Shown piece after piece: positions 17,018 through 25,228 of a stretch of DNA of 64,000 nt. The notes beneath the pieces were generated by a model, which searched no databases, was not told the origin of the DNA, and saw only the letters and a program-made list of their open reading frames with translations. Positions within the stretch are counted from its first letter, which is position 1. The number at the start of each line of letters is the position of its first letter. The translations under genes and the position numbers were made by a program. This stretch comes from Micromonospora sp. RHAY321. Its GTDB lineage: Bacteria; Actinomycetota; Actinomycetes; Mycobacteriales; Micromonosporaceae. The stretch is from positions 248,001-312,000 of the forward strand of contig NZ_JAMHIW010000004.1 in assembly GCF_023896955.1 (NCBI RefSeq). Direction: 5' to 3'.

Positions 17018-19900
17018 TCAGCTGCAGCCGCTGGTGGAGCCGCAGCCCTCGCAGACGTAGCAGCTGCCGGCCGGGCGCATCTTCGTCCCGCAGGTGAAGC
17101 AGAGCGGAGCGTCGGCGGCCTTGCCGATCACGGCCTCCAGCAGTTCGGTGCTGGAACCCACGTTCGGAGCCGGCTTGGCGACGGCCGCGTCGGCCATCTC
17201 CTGGGCCGGCTGGGCGACGGCCTCCGGCTTGGCCGGGGCCTCCACCGGCGCCGAGGACGCCATCGCGGTCAGCTCCGCGCCGGTGACGCCGGCTGCTTCC
17301 GCGTCAGCCTCGGCCCGCAGCTGGGCGGCCCGCTCGCTGGCGGTGAAGATGCCCAGCTCGGCGCGGCGCTCGTACGGCAGGAAGTCCAGCGCCAGGCGAC
17401 GGAAGATGTAGTCCATCACCGACGCCGCCATCCGCACGTCCGGGTCGTCGGTCATACCGGCCGGCTCGAAGCGCATGTTGGTGAACTTGCTGACGAACGT
17501 CTCCAGCGGCACGCCGTACTGCAGACCGATGCTGATGGCCACCGAGAAGGCGTCCATCACACCGGCCAGGGTGGAGCCCTGCTTGGACATCTTGAGGAAG
17601 ACCTCGCCGAGACCGTCGTCCGGGTAGGACGACGCGGTGAGGTAGCCCTCGGCACCGCCGACGGAGAAGGAGACCGTCTCGGAGGGGCGCTTCTTCGGCA
17701 GGCGCTTGCGCACCGGCCGGTACTCGACGACCTTCTCGACGACCGGCGCGGCCTCGACGGCGGCCGGGGCGGCCGTCTTGTTGGACTTGGCCACCGACAG
17801 CGGCTGGCCGACCTTGCAGTTGTCCCGGTAGATCGCCAGCGCCTTGAGGCCGAGCTTCCAGCCCTCGAAGTAGATCTTCTCGACGTCCTCGACGGTGGCC
17901 GCCTCCGGCATGTTGACCGTCTTGGAGATGGCGCCGGAGACGAACGGCTGGATCGCCGCCATCATCCGCACGTGGCCCATCGGGGCGATGGAGCGCTCGC
18001 CCATCGCGCAGTCGAAGACCGCGTAGTGCTCCGGCTTGAGGCCCGGGGCGTCCACCACGTGGCCGTGGTCGGCGATGTGCTCGATGATCGCCTCGACCTG
18101 CTCCTCGGGGTAGCCGAGGCTGCGCAGCGCGCGCGGAACGGTCTGGTTGACGATCTGCATCGAGCCGCCGCCGACCAGCTTCTTGAACTTGACCAGCGCC
18201 AGGTCCGGCTCCACGCCGGTCGTGTCGCAGTCCATCATGAAGCCGATGGTGCCGGTCGGCGCGAGGACGCTGGCCTGCGAGTTACGCCAGCCGAACTTGT
18301 CGCCGATCTTGTTGCCCTGGGTCCACTGCCTGGTCGCCTCGCGGACGATCGCGGTGGCCACCGTGCCGGCCGGCTTGATCTCGTCGTTGGCGGCGGCGTG
18401 CTTGCGCATGACCCGCTTGTGCGGCTCGGCGTTGCGGGCGTAGCCGTCGTACGGGCCGACGACCCCGGCCAGCTCGGCGGAGCGGCGGTAGGCGGTGCCG
18501 GTCATCAGCGAGGTGATCGCCGCGGCGACCGAGCGGCCCTGCTCCGAGTCGTACGGCATGCCGGAGGCCATCAGCAGCGCGCCGAGGTTGGCGTAGCCGA
18601 TGCCGAGCTGCCGGTAGGCGCGGCTGGTCTCACCGATCTTCTCCGTCGGGAAGTCGGCGAAGCAGATCGAGATGTCCATCGCGGTGATGACGAACTCGAC
18701 CGACTTGACGAACTTCTCCACGTCGAAGCTGCCGTCGGCCTTGAGGAACTTCATCAGGTTCAGCGAGGCCAGGTTGCACGACGAGTTGTCCAGGTGCAGG
18801 TACTCCGAGCACGGGTTCGACGCGGTGATCCGGCCGGTCTCCGGGCAGGTGTGCCAGTCGTTGATGGTGTCGTCGTACTGCAGGCCGGGGTCGGCGCACT
18901 CCCAGGCCGCCTGCGAGATGGTGCGGAACAACTTCTTGGCGTCGACGGTGTCGATCACCGCGCCGTCCAGCCGGCCGCGCAGGTCGAAGCCGCCGCCGTT
19001 CTCGACCGCCGACATGAACTCGTCGGAGACCCGCACCGAGTTGTTGGCGTTCTGGTACTGCACGCTGACGATGTCGGCGCCGCCCAGGTCCATGTCGAAC
19101 CCGGCGTCGCGCAGGGCGCGGATCTTGTTCTCCTCGCGCGCCTTGGTGACCACGAACTCCTCGATGTCCGGGTGGTCGACGTCGAGGATGACCATCTTGG
19201 CCGCCCGGCGGGTCGCGCCGCCGGACTTGATGGTGCCGGCGGAGGCGTCCGCGCCGCGCATGAAGCTGACCGGGCCGGAGGCGGTGCCACCGGAGGAGAG
19301 CAGCTCGCGGGACGAGCGGATCCGCGACAGGTTGACCCCGGAACCGGAGCCGCCCTTGAAGATCAGCCCCTCCTCCTTGTACCAGTCGAGGATCGAGTCC
19401 ATCGAGTCGTCGACGGCCAGGATGAAGCAGGCGCTGACCTGCTGCGGCGACGGCGTGCCGACGTTGAACCAGACCGGCGAGTTGAAGCTGAACACCTGGT
19501 GCAGCAGCATCCAGGTCAGCTCGTGCCCGAAGATCTCGGCGTCGGCGGGGCTGGCGAAGTAGCCGTACTCCTCACCTGCGGTGCGGTAGGTGCCGACCAC
19601 CCGGTCGATCAGCTGCTTGAGCGACCACTCCCGCTCCGGGGTGCCCACCGCGCCCCGGAAGTACTTGGTGGTCACGATGTTGGCCGCGTTGACGCTCCAC
19701 GACTCCGGGAACTCCACCCCGCGCTGCTCGAAGTTGATCGAGCCGTCCCGCCAGTTCGTCATCACGACGTCGCGGCGCTCCCAGCTGACCTCGTCGTACG
19801 GGTGGACCCCCTCCGTCGTCCACACGCGCTCGATCTTCAGCCCGGCGCTCGCGCTGGCCTTGTTCCGTGACCTGCTTGTCGTCACACCATCCCCCGACAT
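17018..19900 (-). CDS. nrdJ: Vitamin B12-dependent (class II) ribonucleotide reductase
   Basis: This 960-residue enzyme converts ribonucleotides to deoxyribonucleotides using adenosylcobalamin. Key segments are GLIFKGGSGSGVNLSRIRSS (phosphate/substrate loop), NPCSEYLHLDNSSCNLASLN with the active-site Cys, and ASVLAPTGTIGFMMDCDTTG. After a variable Ala/Pro linker, the C-terminus ends in a Cys-rich module (CFTCGTKM and CYVCEGCGSTSGC), the redox/zinc tail of actinobacterial NrdJ. The ATG at 19900 (MSGDGVTTSRSRNK) follows GGGGCGGATGAG. It lies 62 bp downstream of nrdR, as in the streptomycete nrdRJ operon, so it is probably controlled by NrdR. Confidence 0.95.
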   Translation of the reverse strand: MSGDGVTTSRSRNKASASAGLKIERVWTTEGVHPYDEVSWERRDVVMTNWRDGSINFEQRGVEFPESWSVNAANIVTTKYFRGAVGTPEREWSLKQLIDRVVGTYRTAGEEYGYFASPADAEIFGHELTWMLLHQVFSFNSPVWFNVGTPSPQQVSACFILAVDDSMDSILDWYKEEGLIFKGGSGSGVNLSRIRSSRELLSSGGTASGPVSFMRGADASAGTIKSGGATRRAAKMVILDVDHPDIEEFVVTKAREENKIRALRDAGFDMDLGGADIVSVQYQNANNSVRVSDEFMSAVENGGGFDLRGRLDGAVIDTVDAKKLFRTISQAAWECADPGLQYDDTINDWHTCPETGRITASNPCSEYLHLDNSSCNLASLNLMKFLKADGSFDVEKFVKSVEFVITAMDISICFADFPTEKIGETSRAYRQLGIGYANLGALLMASGMPYDSEQGRSVAAAITSLMTGTAYRRSAELAGVVGPYDGYARNAEPHKRVMRKHAAANDEIKPAGTVATAIVREATRQWTQGNKIGDKFGWRNSQASVLAPTGTIGFMMDCDTTGVEPDLALVKFKKLVGGGSMQIVNQTVPRALRSLGYPEEQVEAIIEHIADHGHVVDAPGLKPEHYAVFDCAMGERSIAPMGHVRMMAAIQPFVSGAISKTVNMPEAATVEDVEKIYFEGWKLGLKALAIYRDNCKVGQPLSVAKSNKTAAPAAVEAAPVVEKVVEYRPVRKRLPKKRPSETVSFSVGGAEGYLTASSYPDDGLGEVFLKMSKQGSTLAGVMDAFSVAISIGLQYGVPLETFVSKFTNMRFEPAGMTDDPDVRMAASVMDYIFRRLALDFLPYERRAELGIFTASERAAQLRAEADAEAAGVTGAELTAMASSAPVEAPAKPEAVAQPAQEMADAAVAKPAPNVGSSTELLEAVIGKAADAPLCFTCGTKMRPAGSCYVCEGCGSTSGCS

Positions 19901-19962
19901 CTCATCCGCCCCCTCGTCCACGCGGTCACCCGCCGCGCGTCCACCTGTCAGCAACACAAACC

Positions 19963-20466
19963 TCAATTGGTACGGCCGGCGGTCCCCGCCGCCCCGGCCT
20001 CCGCCACGCCCTGCCGGGCGCGGGCGGCGGCCCGCAATGTCTCGATCTCCTGCTCGAAGTCGGCGAGCGAGTCGAAGGACCGGTAGACGCTGGCGAACCG
20101 CAGGTACGCCACCTCGTCCAGGTCCCGCAGGGGGCCCAGGATCGCCAGGCCCACGTCGTGGCTGGGAATCTCGGCCGCGCCCTTGGCCCGTACGGTCTCC
20201 TCGACCTTCTGGGCCAGCAGGGCGATCGAGTCCTCGTCGACCGGCCGACCCTGGCACGCCTTGCGCACCCCGCCGATGATCTTCGTTCGGCTGAACGGCT
20301 CGGTCACCCCGCTGCGCTTGACGACCGCAAGGACCGCCTCCTCGACGGTGGTGAACCGCTTGCCGCACTCCGGGCAGGACCGTCGCCGTCGGATGAGCTG
20401 GCCGTCGTCGGCCTCCCGCGAGTCGACCACCCGGGAGTCAGCGTGCCGGCAGTACGGACACCGCAT
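19963..20466 (-). CDS. nrdR: Transcriptional repressor NrdR
   Basis: This 167-residue regulator has an N-terminal zinc ribbon with Cys3, Cys6, Cys31 and Cys34 (MRCPYC and [12 protein letters not shown]). An ATP-cone domain follows ([20 protein letters not shown] through [14 protein letters not shown]). NrdR senses ATP/dATP and represses ribonucleotide reductase operons by binding paired 16-bp boxes. The ATG at 20466 has GGAGG 5 nt upstream. The C-terminal tail after residue ~150 is Ala-rich and variable. First gene of the nrdR-nrdJ operon, divergent from lexA. Confidence 0.96.
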   Translation of the reverse strand: MRCPYCRHADSRVVDSREADDGQLIRRRRSCPECGKRFTTVEEAVLAVVKRSGVTEPFSRTKIIGGVRKACQGRPVDEDSIALLAQKVEETVRAKGAAEIPSHDVGLAILGPLRDLDEVAYLRFASVYRSFDSLADFEQEIETLRAAARARQGVAEAGAAGTAGRTN

Positions 20467-20591
20467 CGCCCACCTCCAAATAAGATCAACTCGTGGCGCA
20501 CCGGGCACTTCCGGACACGGCCCACCACGGCGGTGCACCGTCGAATGGTGCCCGCCGTGATCGACGTTACGGGAGTGCGGTCGGTAGTCGG

Positions 20592-20607
20592 ACCCAACCT
20601 GTAGGCA
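20592..20607. promoter_or_regulatory. Candidate NrdR box (distal)
   Basis: ACCCAACCTGTAGGCA matches about 9 of 16 positions of the NrdR consensus ACACWATATATWGTGT. Its start is 32 bp from that of the second box, close to three helical turns as expected for paired NrdR boxes. Weak alone; supported by the pairing. Confidence 0.4.
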
Positions 20608-20623
20608 ACTTACGCCCGTGTCA

Positions 20624-20639
20624 CTACTACATCTAGGGG
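20624..20639. promoter_or_regulatory. Candidate NrdR box (second of pair)
   Basis: CTACTACATCTAGGGG contains the core CTACATCTAG. It matches the NrdR consensus at about 9-10 of the central 14 positions. It lies about 160 bp upstream of nrdR, 16 bp from the partner site. Confidence 0.5.
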
Positions 20640-20806
20640 TCGACCGTATGTCGCTGGGGAACCGGGGTCAAGTTGGCCGGCGTGTCCGGCGCGTCACGGA
20701 CCATCCGGTCATCGGGACCCGTCCGCTCCGCCGGAAGACCCAACGCCGGGACCCCGCCCGAGTTACCGGCCGGCAGGCCGGAGTAGCCCGGAAAACAGCC
20801 GACGAT

Positions 20807-20820
20807 CGAACATCCGTGCT
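20807..20820. promoter_or_regulatory. LexA-box-like site 1 upstream of lexA
   Basis: CGAACATCCGTGCT matches the actinobacterial SOS box CGAACATNTGTTCG well in the left half and poorly in the right. It shares AACATCCGT with site 2. Confidence 0.4.
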
Positions 20821-20839
20821 ATCCGACGTACCATTTATC

Positions 20840-20853
20840 AGAACATCCGTACG
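20840..20853. promoter_or_regulatory. LexA-box-like site 2 upstream of lexA
   Basis: AGAACATCCGTACG matches the SOS box at about 11 of 14 positions and lies 33 bp after site 1. Confidence 0.5.
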
Positions 20854-20892
20854 ACCGGAGCGGTTTTTCACCCCGACACGCCGGTGAGAGGT

Positions 20893-20906
20893 CGTACAGA
20901 TGTTTG
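20893..20906. promoter_or_regulatory. LexA-box-like site 3, best match, upstream of lexA
   Basis: CGTACAGATGTTTG reads CAAACATCTGTACG on the other strand, a 12-of-14 match to CGAACATNTGTTCG. It lies 150 bp before the lexA start and resembles the site upstream of recA. Confidence 0.6.
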
Positions 20907-21057
20907 AAAATGACCGATCTCACCTATACGGTCAGGAACAACCGGGCGCGATGGATCTTCAGGACACCCGGCGACGCACCACCCTCAGCACCGTCGTGGC
21001 ACCACCGCACGCACCACGAGCCGACGAGGCACCCAGCGCCGACCAGGGAGGACGGAC

Positions 21058-21843
21058 GTGACCGAGGACCGGGCCAGCCGGCCGAAGAGCCCGCAGCAGA
21101 TCACCGAGGCGGGCCCGCCGGCCACCCGACGCCGCAGCGCCGCGCGCAGCCGGACGGGTCAGCCCGCCGTGCGCCCGGTCACACCGGTGGTCAGCGCCTT
21201 CCCCGACCCGGCGACGGTCGACCTGACCGCCCGCCAGCGCCGCATCCTGGAGTTCATCCGCACCTGGGTGGAACGGCACGGCTACCCGCCGAGCGTTCGC
21301 GAGATCGGCGAGGCGGTCGGCCTGGTGTCGCCGTCCAGCGTCGCCTACCAGCTCAAGGAGCTGGAGAAGAAGGGCTTCCTGCGCCGCGACCCCAACCGGC
21401 CGCGCGCGGTGGACGTCCGCGCCCCCAGCGAGGCCATCGACGACGAGCTGACCCGGGCGCAGCGGCCGACCCCGGCGTACGTGCCGATGCTCGGCCGGAT
21501 CGCCGCCGGTGGGCCCATCCTCGCCGAGCAGGCCGTGGAGGACATCTTCCCGCTCCCCCGCGAGCTGGTGGGCGAGGGCGAGGTCTTCATGCTCCAGGTC
21601 AAGGGCGACTCGATGCTCGACGCCGCGATCTGCGACGGCGACTGGGTGGTCGTCCGGCAGCAGCCGACCGCCGACTCGGGTGAGATCGTGGCCGCCATGC
21701 TCGATGGCGAGGCGACCGTGAAGACCTACCGGCGGCGCGACGGGCACGTCTGGCTCATGCCGCAGAACCCGGCCTTCGACCCGATCCCCGGCGACGACGC
21801 CACCATCATGGGTCGGGTCGTGGCGGTGCTGCGCCGCATCTGA
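21058..21843 (+). CDS. lexA: LexA repressor, SOS response regulator
   Basis: The 261-residue LexA has an N-terminal winged helix ([20 protein letters not shown], residues 56-75; [20 protein letters not shown]). A latent serine protease domain follows. The cleavage site is Ala150-Gly151 (GRIAAGGPI); the catalytic dyad is Ser185 ([10 protein letters not shown]) and Lys222 (GEATVKTYR). A disordered Arg/Pro/Ala-rich extension of about 53 residues precedes the fold. The GTG at 21058 has GGGAGGA 5 nt upstream. LexA represses SOS genes until RecA filaments trigger self-cleavage. Three candidate SOS boxes upstream suggest autoregulation. Confidence 0.96.
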   Translation: MTEDRASRPKSPQQITEAGPPATRRRSAARSRTGQPAVRPVTPVVSAFPDPATVDLTARQRRILEFIRTWVERHGYPPSVREIGEAVGLVSPSSVAYQLKELEKKGFLRRDPNRPRAVDVRAPSEAIDDELTRAQRPTPAYVPMLGRIAAGGPILAEQAVEDIFPLPRELVGEGEVFMLQVKGDSMLDAAICDGDWVVVRQQPTADSGEIVAAMLDGEATVKTYRRRDGHVWLMPQNPAFDPIPGDDATIMGRVVAVLRRI

Positions 21844-21849
21844 CCGGTC

Positions 21850-21880
21850 CGCGGGTGGGTGCCGACGGCGCTCACCCGCG
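21850..21880. terminator. Hairpin between convergent lexA and Gly-rich membrane protein gene
   Basis: Arms CGCGGGTG and CACCCGCG (8 bp) surround a 15-nt loop, 7 bp after the lexA stop. The loop is long, so this is a moderate call. Confidence 0.45.
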
Positions 21881-21886
21881 CTGGCG

Positions 21887-23539
21887 TCAGTAGCGGTCGC
21901 CCCGGTGGCCGCGACCGCCCCCGGGATACTGCCCGTACGGGTCACCCGGCACGTCCTCGTCCCGCCTGCGGCCGGGTCGCTGACCCCGGTAGTCGGGCTC
22001 CGGCCCGCCACGCCGGGGCGGCTCGGCACGACCGGTGCCGGGCTGGCCACCACCGCCGCCGTACACCCCACCGCCGGGACGACCACCGCCGCCCGGGGGA
22101 CGCCCCCCGCCGCCACCCGCCGGCCGGCCACCGCCACCCGCCGGGGGACGACCGCCGCCGTAGACACCACCGCCGGCCCCGCCGCCGCCCGGCCGGGCCG
22201 GACCGTAGCCACCATCGGCAGCCGCCGGGCGGCCACCGCCGTACACCGCGCCACCGGCCGGGGCCGGACCGCCACGGCCCCCGCCGTAGACGCCGCCACC
22301 GGCGGGCGGGCCACCGCCGTAGACGCCGCCCGGGCGGTCACCGGCCGCCGGGAAACCATCGTCGCCACGGCCGCCCCGCGGGTTGACGGGCCGCTCGTCC
22401 GGATCGGACGTGTCGGCGGCCGGTGGCCGTCGACGGGCCCGGAGGATGCCGATGATGCCCGCACCGACCAGCAGCAGACCGACCAACCCGACCGCGCCGA
22501 CCAGGTACGTGATGTCGTTGAAGCTCAACCCGTCGATCCAGGACTTCGAGGCGGCCGGCTTGGCACCACCGGCGGCCGCCAGCGGCGCCGCCGTGGAGGT
22601 GGACGGCGTGTAGCTGAGAATGTCGACCGTCTCTTCCTCGGTGAACCGCTGACCGTCGGAGACGGTGAGGAAGGTCTTGCCGTCCGCGGTGTAGCTGATG
22701 GCCTCACCGAACGGGTCGGCGAGCGGCGTCACCCGGGGCTTCACGGTGGTGAGCGCAGCGACGATGTCACCGCCGGCCACGTCGTACTCGAAGGCGTCCG
22801 CGTAGGTGCGCAGGACCACCCGCGTGCCGTCCGGCGAGCGTGCGGCGCCGGTGATCGCGACCCGACCGAACGTGTTGAGCGGGTTCTCGGTCTGCGTCTG
22901 GGGCAGCGAGATGTCGCCGACCTTGCGCATCGGCACCGGGTCGGTGTCGCCGGTCTTCAACGCCGCCGCCGGCGTGTAGATCTCGGCCTTGCCGCTGGTC
23001 ACCTTCGTGATGATCAGCGGTTTGCCGTCGTCGCCGATGAGCAGCGCCTCGGCGTCGTGGGGCTTGCCCTCGGGGTAGGAGAGACGGTGCAGCACCGGCT
23101 GCTTGGCGCCGGTGACCGGCATCGACCAGAGTGCGACCCGGGTCCGGCGCTCCTTCGAGGTGGTGTTGTCGCCGGTGTCGGCGATCCAGAGGGTGCCGCC
23201 GTCCTTGGACAGGGCCAGGTCCTCGGTGTCGAACGGGCCCTGCCCGGAGTACCGGACCGGCTCCTTCGAGATCTTGCACTTGCTGTCCAGGAAGAAGACC
23301 CGCTTGCGTGCCGCGTTGTCGGTGCTGTCGTTGACGACGATGTAGCCACTCTTGGTGACCACCAGCCCGGACAGCTCCCGCAGCCGCTCGTCGACGATCG
23401 TGCAGCGCTTCTTACCGGGCGTGGCTGCCGGCGGCTCGGACGATCCGGGAGCGGGGGCCGCAACGGCGACTCCGGCGAGCGCCACGGTTGCCCCGAGCAG
23501 GCCGAGGGCAACCGTGACCGAGGAAACAACGCGGCGCAT
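21887..23539 (-). CDS. Signal-peptide, extracellular beta-propeller-like membrane protein with Gly-rich repeat tail
   Basis: The 550-residue protein starts with a signal peptide (MRRVVSSVTVALGLLGATVA...AAP). A ~300-residue exported domain follows with repeated blade-like segments (DTEDLALSKDGGTLWIADTG; PHDAEALLIGDDGKPLIITK; ARSPDGTRVVLRTY). One transmembrane helix (ITYLVGAVGLVGLLLVGAGI) is followed by an Arg-rich stop-transfer. The last ~170 residues are Gly/Pro/Arg-rich with about seven VYGGG repeats. The inferred topology is propeller outside and tail in the cytoplasm. I do not recognise a named family. The ATG at 23539 was chosen because it starts the signal peptide. It lies 50 bp downstream of hflX on the same strand. 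Confidence 0.8.
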   Translation of the reverse strand: MRRVVSSVTVALGLLGATVALAGVAVAAPAPGSSEPPAATPGKKRCTIVDERLRELSGLVVTKSGYIVVNDSTDNAARKRVFFLDSKCKISKEPVRYSGQGPFDTEDLALSKDGGTLWIADTGDNTTSKERRTRVALWSMPVTGAKQPVLHRLSYPEGKPHDAEALLIGDDGKPLIITKVTSGKAEIYTPAAALKTGDTDPVPMRKVGDISLPQTQTENPLNTFGRVAITGAARSPDGTRVVLRTYADAFEYDVAGGDIVAALTTVKPRVTPLADPFGEAISYTADGKTFLTVSDGQRFTEEETVDILSYTPSTSTAAPLAAAGGAKPAASKSWIDGLSFNDITYLVGAVGLVGLLLVGAGIIGILRARRRPPAADTSDPDERPVNPRGGRGDDGFPAAGDRPGGVYGGGPPAGGGVYGGGRGGPAPAGGAVYGGGRPAAADGGYGPARPGGGGAGGGVYGGGRPPAGGGGRPAGGGGGRPPGGGGRPGGGVYGGGGGQPGTGRAEPPRRGGPEPDYRGQRPGRRRDEDVPGDPYGQYPGGGRGHRGDRY

Positions 23540-23589
23540 TCGGCCAGTGTCGCATGCCACGCGTTTCCGTTGGATGACGCCGTGGGCGC

Positions 23590-25044
23590 TCAGGACGCCA
23601 CGACGGCCGCCTGCCCCTGCCGCTCGACGTCGAACGGCGCCAGCTCGGCCGCGAGCGCCGCACCGACCCGGACGTGCAGGAGGGTGCCCTCCGCCAGGTG
23701 CGACGTGCTGAGCACCTCGCCGGTGCGGTGCACCCGCGCCACCAGGTCGCCCCGGTCGTACGGCAGCACCGCGCGGACCTCCACGGCCGGGCGCGGCAAA
23801 CGCTCCTCGATCGCCTCGCGCAGCCCGTCCACGCCCCGCCCGGAGTGCGCGGAGACGAAGATCGCGTCCGGCCAGAGACGCTTGAGCCGGAGCAGCGTGT
23901 CCTCGTCGGCCGCGTCGGTCTTGTTGACCACCAGCAGCTCGGGGAGCCGGTCCGCGCCCACCTCGGCGAGCACCTCGTGGACCGCCCGGACCTGCTCCTC
24001 CGGGTCCGGGTGGGTGCCGTCGACGACGTGCACCACCAGATCCGCCTGGGCGACCTCCTCCAGCGTCGAGCGGAACGCCTCGACGATCTGGTGCGGCAGG
24101 TGCCGGACGAAGCCGACCGTGTCGGAGAGGGTGTAGAGCCGCCCGTCGGAGGCCGTGGCCTTACGGGTGGTCGGGTCCAGGGTGGCGAACAGCGCGTTCT
24201 CCACCAGCACGCCCGCACCGGTCAGCCGGTTGAGCAGGCTGGACTTGCCGGCGTTGGTGTAGCCGGCGATGGCCACCGCGGGAACGGCGTTGCGGGAACG
24301 GCGAGCACGCTTGGTCTGGCGTACCGTCTTCATGCCCTTGATCTCGCGGCGCAGCCGGGAGATGCGGGTACGGATCCGGCGCCGGTCGGTCTCCAGCTTG
24401 GTCTCACCGGGACCACGCAGACCCACGCCGCCGCCGGCGCCACCGCCGCGACCGCTACCACCGGTCTGCCGGGACAGCGTCTCACCCCAACCGCGCAGTC
24501 GGGGCAGCAGGTATTCGAGCTGGGCCAGCTCGACCTGCGCCTTACCTTCCTTGCTCTTGGCGTGCTGGGCGAAGATGTCGAGGATCAGCGCCGTGCGGTC
24601 GACCACCTTGACCTTGGTGCGCTGTTCCAGGTTGCGCAGCTGGGACGGGGACAGCTCCCCGTCACAGATGACGGTGTCGGCGCCGGTGGAGAGCACCACC
24701 GCACCGAGGTCGTCGACCTTGCCGCGGCCGATGTAGGTGGCCGGGTCGGGTCGGGTGCGGCGCTGGATCAGCCCTTCGAGCACCTGGGAACCGGCGGTCT
24801 CGGCCAGCGCGGCCAGCTCGGTGAGCGAATTTTCCGCGTCGGTCGCGGTGCCCTCGGTCCAGACACCCACCAGGACGACCCGCTCCAGCCGCAGCTGCCG
24901 GTATTCCACCTCGGTGATGTCGGTGAGCTCGGTGGAGAGGCCCGGTACGCGTCGTAGCGACTGCCGCTCCGACAGCTCCATCTCGCCGGTGGTGACGTCG
25001 TCGAGCTCGTCCTCGACGGGGACAAAGCTCTCCTGGTCTCGCAA
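23590..25044 (-). CDS. hflX: GTPase HflX (ribosome-associated)
   Basis: The 484-residue protein has the N-terminal HflX domain (TYIGRGKVDDLGAVV). A Gly-rich linker (GGSGRGGGAGGGVGLRGPGE) leads to TKLETDRRRIRTRISRLRRE. The G domain has G1 GYTNAGKSSLLNRL, G3 DTVGF and G4 NKTD. HflX binds 50S subunits and splits stalled ribosomes under stress. I chose the TTG at 25044 because AGGAG lies 6 nt upstream and the sequence then reads MRDQESFVPVEDEL, as expected for actinobacterial HflX. An ATG at 25089 would add 15 residues but lacks a ribosome-binding site. Divergent from the malic enzyme gene. Confidence 0.9.
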   Translation of the reverse strand: MRDQESFVPVEDELDDVTTGEMELSERQSLRRVPGLSTELTDITEVEYRQLRLERVVLVGVWTEGTATDAENSLTELAALAETAGSQVLEGLIQRRTRPDPATYIGRGKVDDLGAVVLSTGADTVICDGELSPSQLRNLEQRTKVKVVDRTALILDIFAQHAKSKEGKAQVELAQLEYLLPRLRGWGETLSRQTGGSGRGGGAGGGVGLRGPGETKLETDRRRIRTRISRLRREIKGMKTVRQTKRARRSRNAVPAVAIAGYTNAGKSSLLNRLTGAGVLVENALFATLDPTTRKATASDGRLYTLSDTVGFVRHLPHQIVEAFRSTLEEVAQADLVVHVVDGTHPDPEEQVRAVHEVLAEVGADRLPELLVVNKTDAADEDTLLRLKRLWPDAIFVSAHSGRGVDGLREAIEERLPRPAVEVRAVLPYDRGDLVARVHRTGEVLSTSHLAEGTLLHVRVGAALAAELAPFDVERQGQAAVVAS

Positions 25045-25228
25045 GCGGTTCTCCTGTCCGTTTTGATAAGTAGAAAGTAATCCTGACATGACCCAACGCT
25101 CAGCGCACCCGCTATATGCCCGTGCCGAGGGTCGCCAAAAGTGGGGGCGAATGCCGGCCGACCTCGACAACCCGGTAGAAATGCGGGGCGGCGGCCGATC
25201 GGCCGCTCAGCCGTGACGGAGGGATCCC

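Larger units (their letters stand above)
20467..21057. other. 590-bp divergent regulatory region between nrdR and lexA
   Basis: No coding frame here is convincing. Reading from nrdR to lexA, it holds two candidate NrdR boxes (20592-20639), then a relatively AT-rich part with three LexA-box-like sites (20807-20906), and then about 150 bp of lexA leader ending in GGGAGGA before the GTG start. The two sets of sites probably serve the two divergent promoters. Confidence 0.7.

Noticed and set aside
16370..19870. Plus-strand open frame of over 1100 codons opposite nrdJ
   Set aside because: It is the reverse shadow of nrdJ, with low-complexity Gly/Arg/His/Asp content and no recognisable domain.
20467..21057. 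Cobalamin riboswitch upstream of nrdR-nrdJ
   Set aside because: No B12-box-like core was seen. In Streptomyces the riboswitch controls the alternative class I nrd operon, not nrdRJ.
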